Of a stretch of 64,000 nucleotides of DNA, positions 16,042 through 24,212 are shown piece by piece. Position 1 is the first letter of the stretch. Each line of letters opens with the position of its first letter. The translations under genes were made by a program, and so were the position numbers. The DNA comes from Pseudobdellovibrionaceae bacterium (lineage in GTDB: Bacteria > Bdellovibrionota > Bdellovibrionia > Bdellovibrionales > JAGQZY01), in the NCBI GenBank assembly GCA_020635085.1, contig JACKAL010000002.1, positions 1 to 64,000 on the forward strand. Reading direction: 5' to 3'. The notes below the pieces were generated by a model, which was given only the letters and a program-made list of their open reading frames with translations, did not search any database and was not told the origin of the DNA.

Positions 16042-17256
16042 ATGCGTATTTTTCGTAGCTTGTTTGTTTTTATCGGTATTATTCTGATTGCCTTTCTCAC
16101 CTTTGGACTCTTTTTAAGTCGCTATGATTTACAATTAAATGCCGATGCTCTGTCCCCACAACACAAACTGTTCTATGATTATCGTGGGGTTACCCATGTG
16201 CTGTCTTCTTATTCCGGCGGTGGCGCACTCCCTGCTGATATTGCAATCGATGCGGGCAAAGCAAAAATCGACTTTGTCTATCTCAGTGACTATAATGATT
16301 TTGATCCCACCCATGAAGTTTTTGGCTACAACAGTGACGTCGCCATGTTTACGGGTAAAAAATTAAATTACCTTGATGCCAATATTCTTTTGTACAGTAG
16401 CCATAGTATAAAACAAATTGATTCGTTGGGTACGTCTCACGCCGTACTAAGTGATCTGCTCAACCAAGTACCTTCGGAAACCTCTGATATTCTCACCGTA
16501 CTCGCCCACCCTTTCCGAAAAGATTTTGAGTGGGAAGGCCCGTACCCCTCTGGGTTGCAAGGCATTGAGGTGATGAATCTCCGCCACATGTGGCAGCAAA
16601 GATGGTTAGCCAACCAAGTCTCGTTTATTTGGAGCTGCCTACTTTATTTGTTTAATCCTAAAATGGCTCTCCTGCGCTTGATCGATGAACCGGTGCAAGA
16701 ATTAAATTTATGGGATCAATTAAATAGTAAACGGAAAACGATAGGGCTTCTTGGCAGTCACGCAACAGGAGTTCTGTTTAAGGTGGGCTCCATGTCTATC
16801 CCATTTCCACGCTATGAAGACTCATTCCGCTTTGGTAGTAATCATATTTTATTAAAGTCGGAGTTGACGGGAGTTTATGCGCGCGATTCGGAAAAAATTC
16901 AAGATGCCTTAACCACCGGGCACTTTTATTTTGCTATCGATGCCCTTGCCAATCCCCGCGGATTTGCCGCATATTTGCAGGCGAACAGTCGTAATTATCT
17001 CATGGGAGATACAATATCTTTTAATCAAAAACCGATACTCCATGTGGATATACCCCCACTCACTACAAAGAACATTGAAGTTCGTATTTATCGCGATGGC
17101 ATGGAAGTACAGAAATTTACAGACTCCGCTGTAGAATGGCCGATCGATCGTCCTGGTGTGTACCGCGTGCAGGTGCGCATACGTATTCAACTACCCATTC
17201 CCGGCGAGCTCCGCTGGATTCCGTGGATCTACACCAACAATTTTTACGTACGCTAG
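16042..17256 (+). CDS. Membrane-anchored protein with degenerate PHP-like domain
   Basis: A 404-residue protein with an N-terminal membrane anchor (about 5-27). The following region is organised like a PHP metallophosphoesterase: RGVTHVLSSYSGGG where PHP enzymes have HxHxxxSDG, DIAIDAGKAKIDFVYLSDYND where they have the A-GLD-I-TDHD strand, TVLAHPF with a conserved-looking AHP, and GLLGSHATG. Several metal ligands are replaced (Thr for the first His, Tyr for the TDH His). It may have lost or altered metal chemistry. A hydrophobic pair of helices follows near 188-210. Third gene of the PilF/RodZ-like operon. Confidence 0.65.
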   Translation: MRIFRSLFVFIGIILIAFLTFGLFLSRYDLQLNADALSPQHKLFYDYRGVTHVLSSYSGGGALPADIAIDAGKAKIDFVYLSDYNDFDPTHEVFGYNSDVAMFTGKKLNYLDANILLYSSHSIKQIDSLGTSHAVLSDLLNQVPSETSDILTVLAHPFRKDFEWEGPYPSGLQGIEVMNLRHMWQQRWLANQVSFIWSCLLYLFNPKMALLRLIDEPVQELNLWDQLNSKRKTIGLLGSHATGVLFKVGSMSIPFPRYEDSFRFGSNHILLKSELTGVYARDSEKIQDALTTGHFYFAIDALANPRGFAAYLQANSRNYLMGDTISFNQKPILHVDIPPLTTKNIEVRIYRDGMEVQKFTDSAVEWPIDRPGVYRVQVRIRIQLPIPGELRWIPWIYTNNFYVR

Positions 17257-17277
17257 TGATAATAGCTACACCCGACC

Positions 17278-17892
17278 CTATAAATCAAAAAGGCTAATTT
17301 GTTTCGGTTGTTTTACGACTTGTGGAAAGCGATACTCTGGCTTACCTGTAAGCGCAATAAGATTTTCTAAACGAATTTCTTCGCCGGGTTGAAAAACTTT
17401 TTTAATAATATGCACCAAAAGCTGGCCACAATAAGATGCATCTTCCTCGGCACGGTGAAAAACACCTGACTGTATTTTTAAATGATCCACCAAAGTTCCC
17501 AATTTATAATTGGCAAGCCCTGGGAAAACTTTGCGAGAGATCGGAAGGGTATCTAGAATCACACCCTTCGGCGCAGAGGATTCAAATCGCTTAATATCGG
17601 CAGTTAAAAACTGAGCATCAAAAGGAGCGTTGTGTGCAACCAATGGAATATCTCCGCAGAATTCTGCAAAAGATTCTAATAGATCTTCGATAAAAGGCTG
17701 ACCCACCAACATATCATCGGTAATGCCATTCACCGCAGAGGCCTGCGGAGGAATACTGCGACGTGGATTAATAAGTGTCGAAAATGTCCCTTCGGGTTCA
17801 CCATTGAGGTACTTTACCGCACCAATTTCGACAATTTGATCTACCCCAGGAACCGTACCAGTTGTTTCTAAGTCAAAAGCAACAAAACGCAT
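17278..17892 (-). CDS. DnaQ-family 3'-5' exonuclease with C-terminal clamp-binding-like motif
   Basis: DEDDh exonuclease related to the DNA polymerase III epsilon subunit. Seen: FDLETTG (motif I, Asp and Glu), HNAPFDAQFL (motif II) and HRAEEDA (motif III with catalytic His and Asp). The last residues QISLFDL match the QxSLF consensus that binds the sliding clamp, so the enzyme may work on the replication clamp. The start at 17892 (ATG) is chosen over GTG at 17916 because motif I begins four residues after it; no strong ribosome site is present at either. Converges with the PHP-like gene (21 bp apart). Confidence 0.88.
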   Translation of the reverse strand: MRFVAFDLETTGTVPGVDQIVEIGAVKYLNGEPEGTFSTLINPRRSIPPQASAVNGITDDMLVGQPFIEDLLESFAEFCGDIPLVAHNAPFDAQFLTADIKRFESSAPKGVILDTLPISRKVFPGLANYKLGTLVDHLKIQSGVFHRAEEDASYCGQLLVHIIKKVFQPGEEIRLENLIALTGKPEYRFPQVVKQPKQISLFDL

Positions 17893-18060
17893 ATTTATGG
17901 GGTAACAAAAAAGCACTTGTTAAACAACTCTCTAAGAGTCCGCCAGTGCAGAAAAGTTCAGATGTGCTTAATATATGCGCAAAAACAATCTGTGTGCTTG
18001 CGTATCGGGCATATAAGGTGCGAGCCTTAAACGCCCTAGGGCATAAAGGCAGATGTGGCT

Positions 18061-19662
18061 CTAGGAATAAAATCCATTGGTTATCGGTAAACGTCGGCCC
18101 CGCCCAAATGCATGATCTGATATGCGCAAAACAGGTGGTGCCTGCCATCGCTTAAATTCGGTAGCGGCTAATCTTTTTAAAAGCCACTCTTCTGTTTTGC
18201 CACTCGCCGGCTGAGTCCGACTGACTATTTTGTCCACGGCCCGATCCAATTCATCATAAGGAGGCAGAGTATCCTGATCTTTTTGATTGGGACGCAATTC
18301 TGCACTTGGTGGGCGTGCTATGATTTTTTTAGGAATCAACTCGGCTTCCTTATTATAAAGTTCCGCAAGCGCATAAACTTGCTTTTTGAGCAGATCGCCG
18401 ATCGGAGCTAATCCTCCACACATATCTCCATACAACGTGGAGTAGCCGGTGGCCAACTCACTTTTATTACTGGTCGCTAACAAGAGGCTTGGGGAAAAAT
18501 TGGCATACATCATTAAATACATTCCGCGTAAACGGGCTTGAATATTCTCATGGAGAACACCAAATTTTTGCGGCCCGAATTCTTCCTCAAAAGTTTGCAG
18601 CAACTGCTGATAGGAAGAACAGATATCAATTGTATGAAGTTTACAACCAAGGTTCTTGCACAACTGCCGCGCTTCAACCAAACTTTCCGGTGCGGAAAAT
18701 GGCCCAGGCATAGCAATACCTGTAATGTTGTGTGGACCTAATGCGTCTGCGGCTAGCGCCATCACCACCGCCGAGTCGATGCCGCCGCTAATACCAAGAT
18801 GAATCTTTTTAAAATTATTCTTATTGGCAAAATCGCGAATTCCGAGCACTAAAGCTTGACGTAGTAGCTCCGGTTCTCCCTGAGGAAGCTTTCGCTTACC
18901 ACCCACTTTTTTCGAAAAATCGATGATGTTTAAATCTTCAGAAAAGACTGCGGATTGCGCTAAAAGTTTGCCTTGCGCATCAACAACAAAACTACCCCCA
19001 TCGTAGATAACCTCGTCTTGCCCGCCAACACAATTGACATAGACCACAGGACAACAAAAATATCGCGCTGTTTGAGTGACCACATTTTTGCGTCGCTTTG
19101 CTTTTGTTAAAGTAAACGGAGAGCCGTTAATACTTACCACAAGATCTACCTTCTTTTGCTTATACAAGTGAAGAAAACTCTCATATTCTGTTCTTTCCCA
19201 ACCCCAAATGTCTTCGCAAACAAGGACCAAAACATTCCATTTTCCTACTTTTACTAAATGCTTTTTAGGATCACCTGGGGTCAAAAAACGAGTTTCGTCA
19301 AAGACATCATAGCTCGGCAACAAAGATTTCGAAATAACCGTTTCATTTTTATCAGTAAGTACAATCGCAGAATTATGAAAAGGCTTTGTGCTTTTGTATC
19401 GCGACGGCGTAATGCTACCGATCACTACGCTCATACCTTTTGGTTTTTCACGGCTAATTTTTTTTACCGCCACTGGAAGCGCTTTAATAAGTTCGGCTCG
19501 CTCAAGAAGGTCATTTGGATTATACCCCAGAAGACATAACTCGGGAAAAACCAAAAGATCACAATGCTTATCTTTTGCCCTTTCCATATATTCAATAGTT
19601 TTTTGTGTGTTTCCAGAGATATCTCCCATTTTGGGATTCATTTGTGCTAACCCAACTCGCAT
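18061..19662 (-). CDS. nadE: Glutamine-dependent NAD+ synthetase
   Basis: Last step of NAD synthesis: amidates nicotinate adenine dinucleotide using ammonia from glutamine. The 533 residues have an N-terminal nitrilase-type glutaminase domain with the triad Glu41, Lys112 and Cys149, and a C-terminal synthetase domain with the PP-loop SGGIDS (292-297). Two-domain architecture and size are normal. A GAAAGGTGA ribosome site precedes the ATG. A short gap of 168 bp to the exonuclease gene holds a GCCCTAGGGC palindrome (18033-18042) and nothing else clear. Confidence 0.96.
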   Translation of the reverse strand: MRVGLAQMNPKMGDISGNTQKTIEYMERAKDKHCDLLVFPELCLLGYNPNDLLERAELIKALPVAVKKISREKPKGMSVVIGSITPSRYKSTKPFHNSAIVLTDKNETVISKSLLPSYDVFDETRFLTPGDPKKHLVKVGKWNVLVLVCEDIWGWERTEYESFLHLYKQKKVDLVVSINGSPFTLTKAKRRKNVVTQTARYFCCPVVYVNCVGGQDEVIYDGGSFVVDAQGKLLAQSAVFSEDLNIIDFSKKVGGKRKLPQGEPELLRQALVLGIRDFANKNNFKKIHLGISGGIDSAVVMALAADALGPHNITGIAMPGPFSAPESLVEARQLCKNLGCKLHTIDICSSYQQLLQTFEEEFGPQKFGVLHENIQARLRGMYLMMYANFSPSLLLATSNKSELATGYSTLYGDMCGGLAPIGDLLKKQVYALAELYNKEAELIPKKIIARPPSAELRPNQKDQDTLPPYDELDRAVDKIVSRTQPASGKTEEWLLKRLAATEFKRWQAPPVLRISDHAFGRGRRLPITNGFYS

Positions 19663-19986
19663 CTGTTTTCACCTTTCTTAAAAAACAGATATTACTCCTC
19701 GCCGTCGTGTCTGACAATCTAGGGGTGTGTCACAAAATTCCCATAAAAAGAAGAAAGAGGGGGAATGCTAACGAAAAAATTGGCATAAAGGTAAATATTA
19801 CCCTTAATTTAAAATGAACAATCATTTGACAGCGTAGAAAGAATTTCAGGGGTTTCTCTTTACTATCGCTTAATTCCATATGGCGCTGTACATAGTGAAT
19901 AAATATTAAACAAATACAACTTGGCCTAGAGTCAAAAAACGGCACATGGATTGTAGTAAGATCGGCAAATAAAGAAGGATTTAGAT
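19663..19986. other. Divergent intergenic region with possible sigma-54-like site
   Basis: 324 bases between nadE and the next gene. At 19941-19954, GGCACATGGATTGT has the GG-N10-G(C/T) spacing of a -24/-12 sigma-54 promoter, with GT in place of the -12 GC. It sits about 33 bases before the next ATG, with AAGGAT as its ribosome site. The rest is AT-rich without a recognisable gene. Confidence 0.4.
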
Positions 19987-20949
19987 ATGCAGCAACTGGT
20001 ACAAGAACTACAGAAGATGATCAAAAATTACTACGGATTTAGCAGCGCTATGGAAGTAAAATCATGTTTTACCTATCAGACTCTGCAAAAAGAAAATTTC
20101 TCATGCATTGATGATAGTCTTTCCATTCCCCTGTTTGAACCCAAATCAAAACACCCGATTGCTCTCTTTAAAGTCTTTGGTATAGATCCAAAAGATACAG
20201 CTCTGCAAAGCCGCTTATATGATCTGGTCAACCTGACCCTCCAATCACATATCAATTTATTGGACGAACTCTCTGTTACAGAAAGCCTCGTTCAGTACTT
20301 GCAAGTGGAGTTAAATCCCCAAAAAGTAATTCGTCTTCGCCTTATGGGAAACGCTAATAAAATCTCTCCCCTCGATCCTCATCATAATAGTTCAGGCGAT
20401 ATTTTTAAAAAACCGATGTCGATTGAAAGTGGTAATGGGTTTTTACTGATATGTCCACAGCAACAGCTCATAGATCAGCTTGCTTTGGAAATTCATCATT
20501 GTGCTGGGAATCACTTTTTTATTCGTAGTGACTATATGGCGAGCACATTTATGTCGTCGATCAATGATCTCCTCAATTTAAATCATACTACCATTTATAT
20601 TCCGAATATTGAGAAGTTGTCTAAAGTTCAACAAAAGACTTTGTCCACCTATCTTTTGATTGGTAACCCAGAAGAAAGTTCTGTGGTTGTTATCTGCGGT
20701 TCTCAGCACTCAATAACAAAAATAAGTGCTCTTCACGAGGTGGATCTAGAAATTTTAAAGCATCTTAATGTTTTTAACATTCTCCGCGATAATCTTAACG
20801 AGCTCGAAGAACAGAAAATAGAAAATATTCAGCAGTATGCTCAAACAATTCTCGGCGCTGTTCCAAATAACTTACAGACAATTGATATCAAGACAAAAAG
20901 CTATCATTTAATACCTTCTGTTAATGACCTCTTTCCAACTGTTCATTAG
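19987..20949 (+). CDS. Degenerate sigma-54-activator-like protein
   Basis: 320 residues. The second half resembles the AAA+ domain of NtrC-type activators in outline only: TTIYIPNIEKLSKVQQKTL corresponds to the Walker B/oligomerisation strand (usually LFLDEI-L-Q), SSVVVICGSQ to the sensor strand, and FNILRDNLNELEEQKIENI to the position of PPLReR-DI. The Walker A, GAFTGA loop and catalytic acidic pair are missing, so ATP hydrolysis is unlikely. The first half may be a sensor (GAF-like) domain. I do not recognise a named family and the assignment is tentative. It stands alone before the amgK operon. Confidence 0.6.
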   Translation: MQQLVQELQKMIKNYYGFSSAMEVKSCFTYQTLQKENFSCIDDSLSIPLFEPKSKHPIALFKVFGIDPKDTALQSRLYDLVNLTLQSHINLLDELSVTESLVQYLQVELNPQKVIRLRLMGNANKISPLDPHHNSSGDIFKKPMSIESGNGFLLICPQQQLIDQLALEIHHCAGNHFFIRSDYMASTFMSSINDLLNLNHTTIYIPNIEKLSKVQQKTLSTYLLIGNPEESSVVVICGSQHSITKISALHEVDLEILKHLNVFNILRDNLNELEEQKIENIQQYAQTILGAVPNNLQTIDIKTKSYHLIPSVNDLFPTVH

Positions 20950-21028
20950 GAAACTCTAAAACGCTTGTTATCGAAAAGGGGTCTTCGCGTTTCAGGTGAA
21001 CTCTAAGAACCCCTTAGGGGGAGAGCAA

Positions 21029-21121
21029 ATGAAAATCAAGTTGCATTTTCTAGAATCTTCTAGGACGATTAAAGCTTATGATGGCGCAATTTACTCTAGA
21101 TACAGACTCGCAATTACATGA
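21029..21121 (+). CDS. Possible 30-residue upstream ORF overlapping amgK
   Basis: An ATG at 21029 lies behind GGGGGAG (21017-21023), a far better ribosome site than that of amgK, and reads 30 codons to TGA at 21119-21121, overlapping the amgK start in another frame. The site is part of a CCCC TTA GGGG hairpin (21010-21020). It could be a leader peptide that couples or attenuates amgK translation. Its sequence is not recognisable, so the call is tentative. Confidence 0.35.
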   Translation: MKIKLHFLESSRTIKAYDGAIYSRYRLAIT

Positions 21122-22118
21122 TTTTGTAAAAAAAAGCATAAATAAAGAGAATTTTAGTATTTTTCCCCTCGCCGGTGATGCCTCCTCGCGCAAATATTTT
21201 CGCGTTAGTCACGAAAATGAATCTTGGGTATTAATGAGTTGGGAGCCCGTCCACGATCCTCGTACCTATCCTTATTTATCCATTCAAAAGCATTTTGCCG
21301 ATCATAAAATCAATGTGCCACGTATATTTAATATGGATCTGGAACGCGGTCTTTATCTCTTAGAGGACTTAGGTGATTTAACTCTAGAAAGAAAATTTTG
21401 GGAAAACCTTAAACAAGATAATGTTCTACCCTTTTATAAAGTCGCTATAGATCAGTTGGCAATACTCCACCGACTTTCTTTAGATACCAATAATAAGCCC
21501 CAATGCACTGCATATTCTGTGCGGTTTGACACAGAAAAATTTCTCTGGGAGCTCAACTACACTCTGACGTATCTATTTGGTTCCTTTTTAAAAATCCAAC
21601 TCCCAACAAATATCGCAGATGCATTACAGGCGGAATTCCATCACCTTGCTCAACAGCTGGCGCATGCACCTGCAGTACTGAGTCACCGTGATTTTCACTC
21701 ACGAAATATTATGATCAAGGGAGCCAAAATTTATTTTATCGATTTTCAGGATGCTCGCATGGGACCCCCACAGTATGATTTGGTAAGTCTTGTGCATGAT
21801 TCCTATGTCAATCTCAATGCGAGTTCCATTTCTCAGCTCATTGCCTACTATCTCAAAGTCTTTCCAGAAGCGATTACTTTGTATGGCGACAAAAAAACCT
21901 TCGAACAATTCTTTCATTTACAAATGCTACAAAGATGCTTTAAAGCCTGTGGCACATTCGCCGCAATCCATGCTCAGCGTGGAGATACAAGGTATCTTAA
22001 ATACCTGCCACATACCTTAAGTAAAGTACAAATGTCTTTAAACGAGATCGCCTCTTTCCCACACATAAAAAACCTCGTCCGTGCTATTCAACTGCCTGAA
22101 CTAGAAACATGGCCGTAA
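21078..22118 (+). CDS. amgK: AmgK-type N-acetylmuramate/N-acetylglucosamine 1-kinase
   Basis: Anomeric sugar kinase of the aminoglycoside-phosphotransferase fold, first step of the MurNAc salvage route that bypasses de novo UDP-MurNAc synthesis. The 346 residues have the FSIFPLAGDASSRKYFRV N-lobe start, the Brenner-type catalytic motif SHRDFHSRN with Asp205, and IDFQDAR with Asp222. The neighbours murU and anmK strongly support the role; without them only a phosphotransferase could be claimed. The ATG is doubled (ATGATG) and the ribosome site is weak. The end overlaps murU by 10 bp. Confidence 0.88.
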   Translation: MMAQFTLDTDSQLHDFVKKSINKENFSIFPLAGDASSRKYFRVSHENESWVLMSWEPVHDPRTYPYLSIQKHFADHKINVPRIFNMDLERGLYLLEDLGDLTLERKFWENLKQDNVLPFYKVAIDQLAILHRLSLDTNNKPQCTAYSVRFDTEKFLWELNYTLTYLFGSFLKIQLPTNIADALQAEFHHLAQQLAHAPAVLSHRDFHSRNIMIKGAKIYFIDFQDARMGPPQYDLVSLVHDSYVNLNASSISQLIAYYLKVFPEAITLYGDKKTFEQFFHLQMLQRCFKACGTFAAIHAQRGDTRYLKYLPHTLSKVQMSLNEIASFPHIKNLVRAIQLPELETWP

Positions 22119-23107
22119 AGACATTTCTTTTAGCAGCAGGACTGGGAACGCGACTACGTCCTTATACCTTAACGCACCCCAAACCCAGTATCCCTTTTCT
22201 TGGCGTGCCCATGATGAACTATGGCCTCTTCCTTTCGGAACAAAGTGGCTTTAAAAATATTGTTATTAACACCCATCAGTTTCCCGAAAAAATTCACAAA
22301 TTGGCAATTGCCGCTAGCCAAAAACGTTTACAATTACAATTCTCCCACGAAGAGCCCGCACCACTCGGTAGCGGGGGCGCACTTTTTGCTGCAACTCAAT
22401 TTCTTCAAGATACTGATTATTTCTTTGTCATAAATGGCGATTGTGTTTTTGTTCCACAAAAAATAGATATTTTTAAACGTCTCCTTGCCCAGCATGAATC
22501 GTCGAATGCCCTTGCAACACTTGTAGTTTCCACCAACGAACAACTTATAAATAAATTTAATCCATTGTGGATCGACACAAACGGCAACGTTCAACATGTT
22601 GGTCGTAAATCTGCTCCTCCTGCAAATACTCAACCCGCACACTACATTGGATTAAAAATATTTAACAAAGAAATTCTCAAGTTTATACCCAGTGGAAGTA
22701 GTAATATTTTTACCGATGTACTTATACCACTCATCGCTCGCGGATATCGGGTTCATACCATGAACGAAGAGGCGTTGTGGTGGGAGACTGGTGATTTTCC
22801 ATCTTATTTCCAAGCATCATGTGAGGCCATGCAATTGATCCACGCACATAGAGACAACCACTTTTTCTCTCGTGTTTACCATTGGCTCGGAAAAGATTTT
22901 TCTTTTAGACAAATCCGACACGATCAAAATATCATTTTTTCACATCTAACGAGCACCATTCCCTTAGAGAAGATACGCGGTAGTGCTTTTATAGATGCCC
23001 ATACCACGGCACTACCTGATGTACAAATTGACAATTCTATTGTAGATGCCAGCTGTCACCTAACAACAAACATAAATGACACACTCATCTTGGGAGATAC
23101 AAAATGA
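22109..23107 (+). CDS. murU: MurU-type nucleotidyltransferase with C-terminal extension
   Basis: Transfers UMP to MurNAc-1-phosphate to make UDP-MurNAc. The N-terminal GT-A domain has LLAAGLGTRLRP (7-18), the PLGSGGA motif and the INGDC metal motif. Known MurU proteins are near 220-240 residues; this one is 332, with about 90 extra residues ending in a stretch (IRGSAFIDAHT... DVQIDNSIV) that looks like a short left-handed beta-helix as in GlmU or mannose-1-P guanylyltransferases. Substrate could thus also be another sugar phosphate, but position between amgK and anmK favours MurU. Overlaps anmK by 4 bp (ATGA). Confidence 0.85.
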   Translation: MAVKTFLLAAGLGTRLRPYTLTHPKPSIPFLGVPMMNYGLFLSEQSGFKNIVINTHQFPEKIHKLAIAASQKRLQLQFSHEEPAPLGSGGALFAATQFLQDTDYFFVINGDCVFVPQKIDIFKRLLAQHESSNALATLVVSTNEQLINKFNPLWIDTNGNVQHVGRKSAPPANTQPAHYIGLKIFNKEILKFIPSGSSNIFTDVLIPLIARGYRVHTMNEEALWWETGDFPSYFQASCEAMQLIHAHRDNHFFSRVYHWLGKDFSFRQIRHDQNIIFSHLTSTIPLEKIRGSAFIDAHTTALPDVQIDNSIVDASCHLTTNINDTLILGDTK

Positions 23108-24195
23108 ATATTTTGGGAATTATGAACGGAACCAGTGCCGATGGTATCGACTATGTCTGGATTCACGTTGAAGTGAATCACTCCCTGACGATCCAATTCT
23201 TAAAACACGAACATCGCAAATTTCCTAAAAAAATTAAATCTTCTATTGAAAAAGCTATTCAAAACAAACTCACAACATACGATCTGGCTCTCCTGAACTA
23301 CGACCTTGGCCGCATGTATGCAGATCAATTTGTATCAATGCCCAAGTCTTGCCCACAAACAGATATTATTGGTCTCCATGGGCAGACTGTTTTTCACAAA
23401 GGAAGAATTTCTACTTTACAAATTGGAGAGCCAACCTTCTTAAGTTATGCGGCACAAGCACCAGTTGTATTTAATTTTCGCGCTGGTGATGTGGCTTTAG
23501 GCGGTGAAGGTGCTCCCTTGGCTCCTATTTTTCATAAAGCTCTTATCGGAAGCCCAAGCAAAGCCACCGCCTTCCATAATCTAGGAGGCATCAGCAATCT
23601 CACTTACATCAGAGACAATTTTGTTTCCGCGTTTGATACTGGTCCCGCCAATACACTTATCGACAAATGGATTTCGCATAAAACCAAAGGAAAAAAATCC
23701 TATGATCACAATGGTGTTCTTGCCGCCAAAGGTGTACCACACACAGATACCATCAAAGCGCTATTAAAAGATCCCTATTTAAAACAACGCCCTCCCAAGA
23801 GTACAGGGCGAGAGCTTTACAACCTCTCTTTTATTAAAAGGCGCGCACCGAAAGCTTTTTTTCGCTTGAACTTAGAAAGTCAGCTCTCAACGCTCACCGA
23901 ATTTACAGTACTCTCGATTCAGCAAGCCTATCAAAAATTTGTACCTGAAGTTCCCTCTTGCATTTATTTTTCCGGTGGCGGCACACAAAACAAGCATCTC
24001 ATGAAGCGATTAAAAATGGCTCTCTCAAACAGCGACATTAAAACCGCGGAAGACTTGGGATGGCCTTCTTCAGCTATTGAGGCTGGTACTTTCGCACTTC
24101 TTGCATACCTACGTGTTCAAGAGCAACAGATGGATTTACATCACATTACCGGCAATAAAAAACTAGCTCTCCTTGGACAGATTTGCGGCGAATAA
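23104..24195 (+). CDS. anmK: Anhydro-N-acetylmuramic acid kinase
   Basis: Phosphorylates and opens 1,6-anhydroMurNAc, the sugar released by lytic transglycosylases, to MurNAc-6-phosphate. The 363 residues have the nucleotide motif GTSADG (9-14), FNFRAGDVALGGEGAPLAP with the catalytic Asp, HNLGGISNLT and FDTGPANTLID. The AnmK product would normally go to MurQ, while AmgK/MurU use free MurNAc after a phosphatase; having all three in one operon implies the complete AnmK-AmgK-MurU recycling branch. Last gene of the operon; converges with the glycine-rich protein gene 17 bp away. Confidence 0.95.
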   Translation: MNILGIMNGTSADGIDYVWIHVEVNHSLTIQFLKHEHRKFPKKIKSSIEKAIQNKLTTYDLALLNYDLGRMYADQFVSMPKSCPQTDIIGLHGQTVFHKGRISTLQIGEPTFLSYAAQAPVVFNFRAGDVALGGEGAPLAPIFHKALIGSPSKATAFHNLGGISNLTYIRDNFVSAFDTGPANTLIDKWISHKTKGKKSYDHNGVLAAKGVPHTDTIKALLKDPYLKQRPPKSTGRELYNLSFIKRRAPKAFFRLNLESQLSTLTEFTVLSIQQAYQKFVPEVPSCIYFSGGGTQNKHLMKRLKMALSNSDIKTAEDLGWPSSAIEAGTFALLAYLRVQEQQMDLHHITGNKKLALLGQICGE

Positions 24196-24212
24196 TAAAA
24201 ATACTCAGCGCC

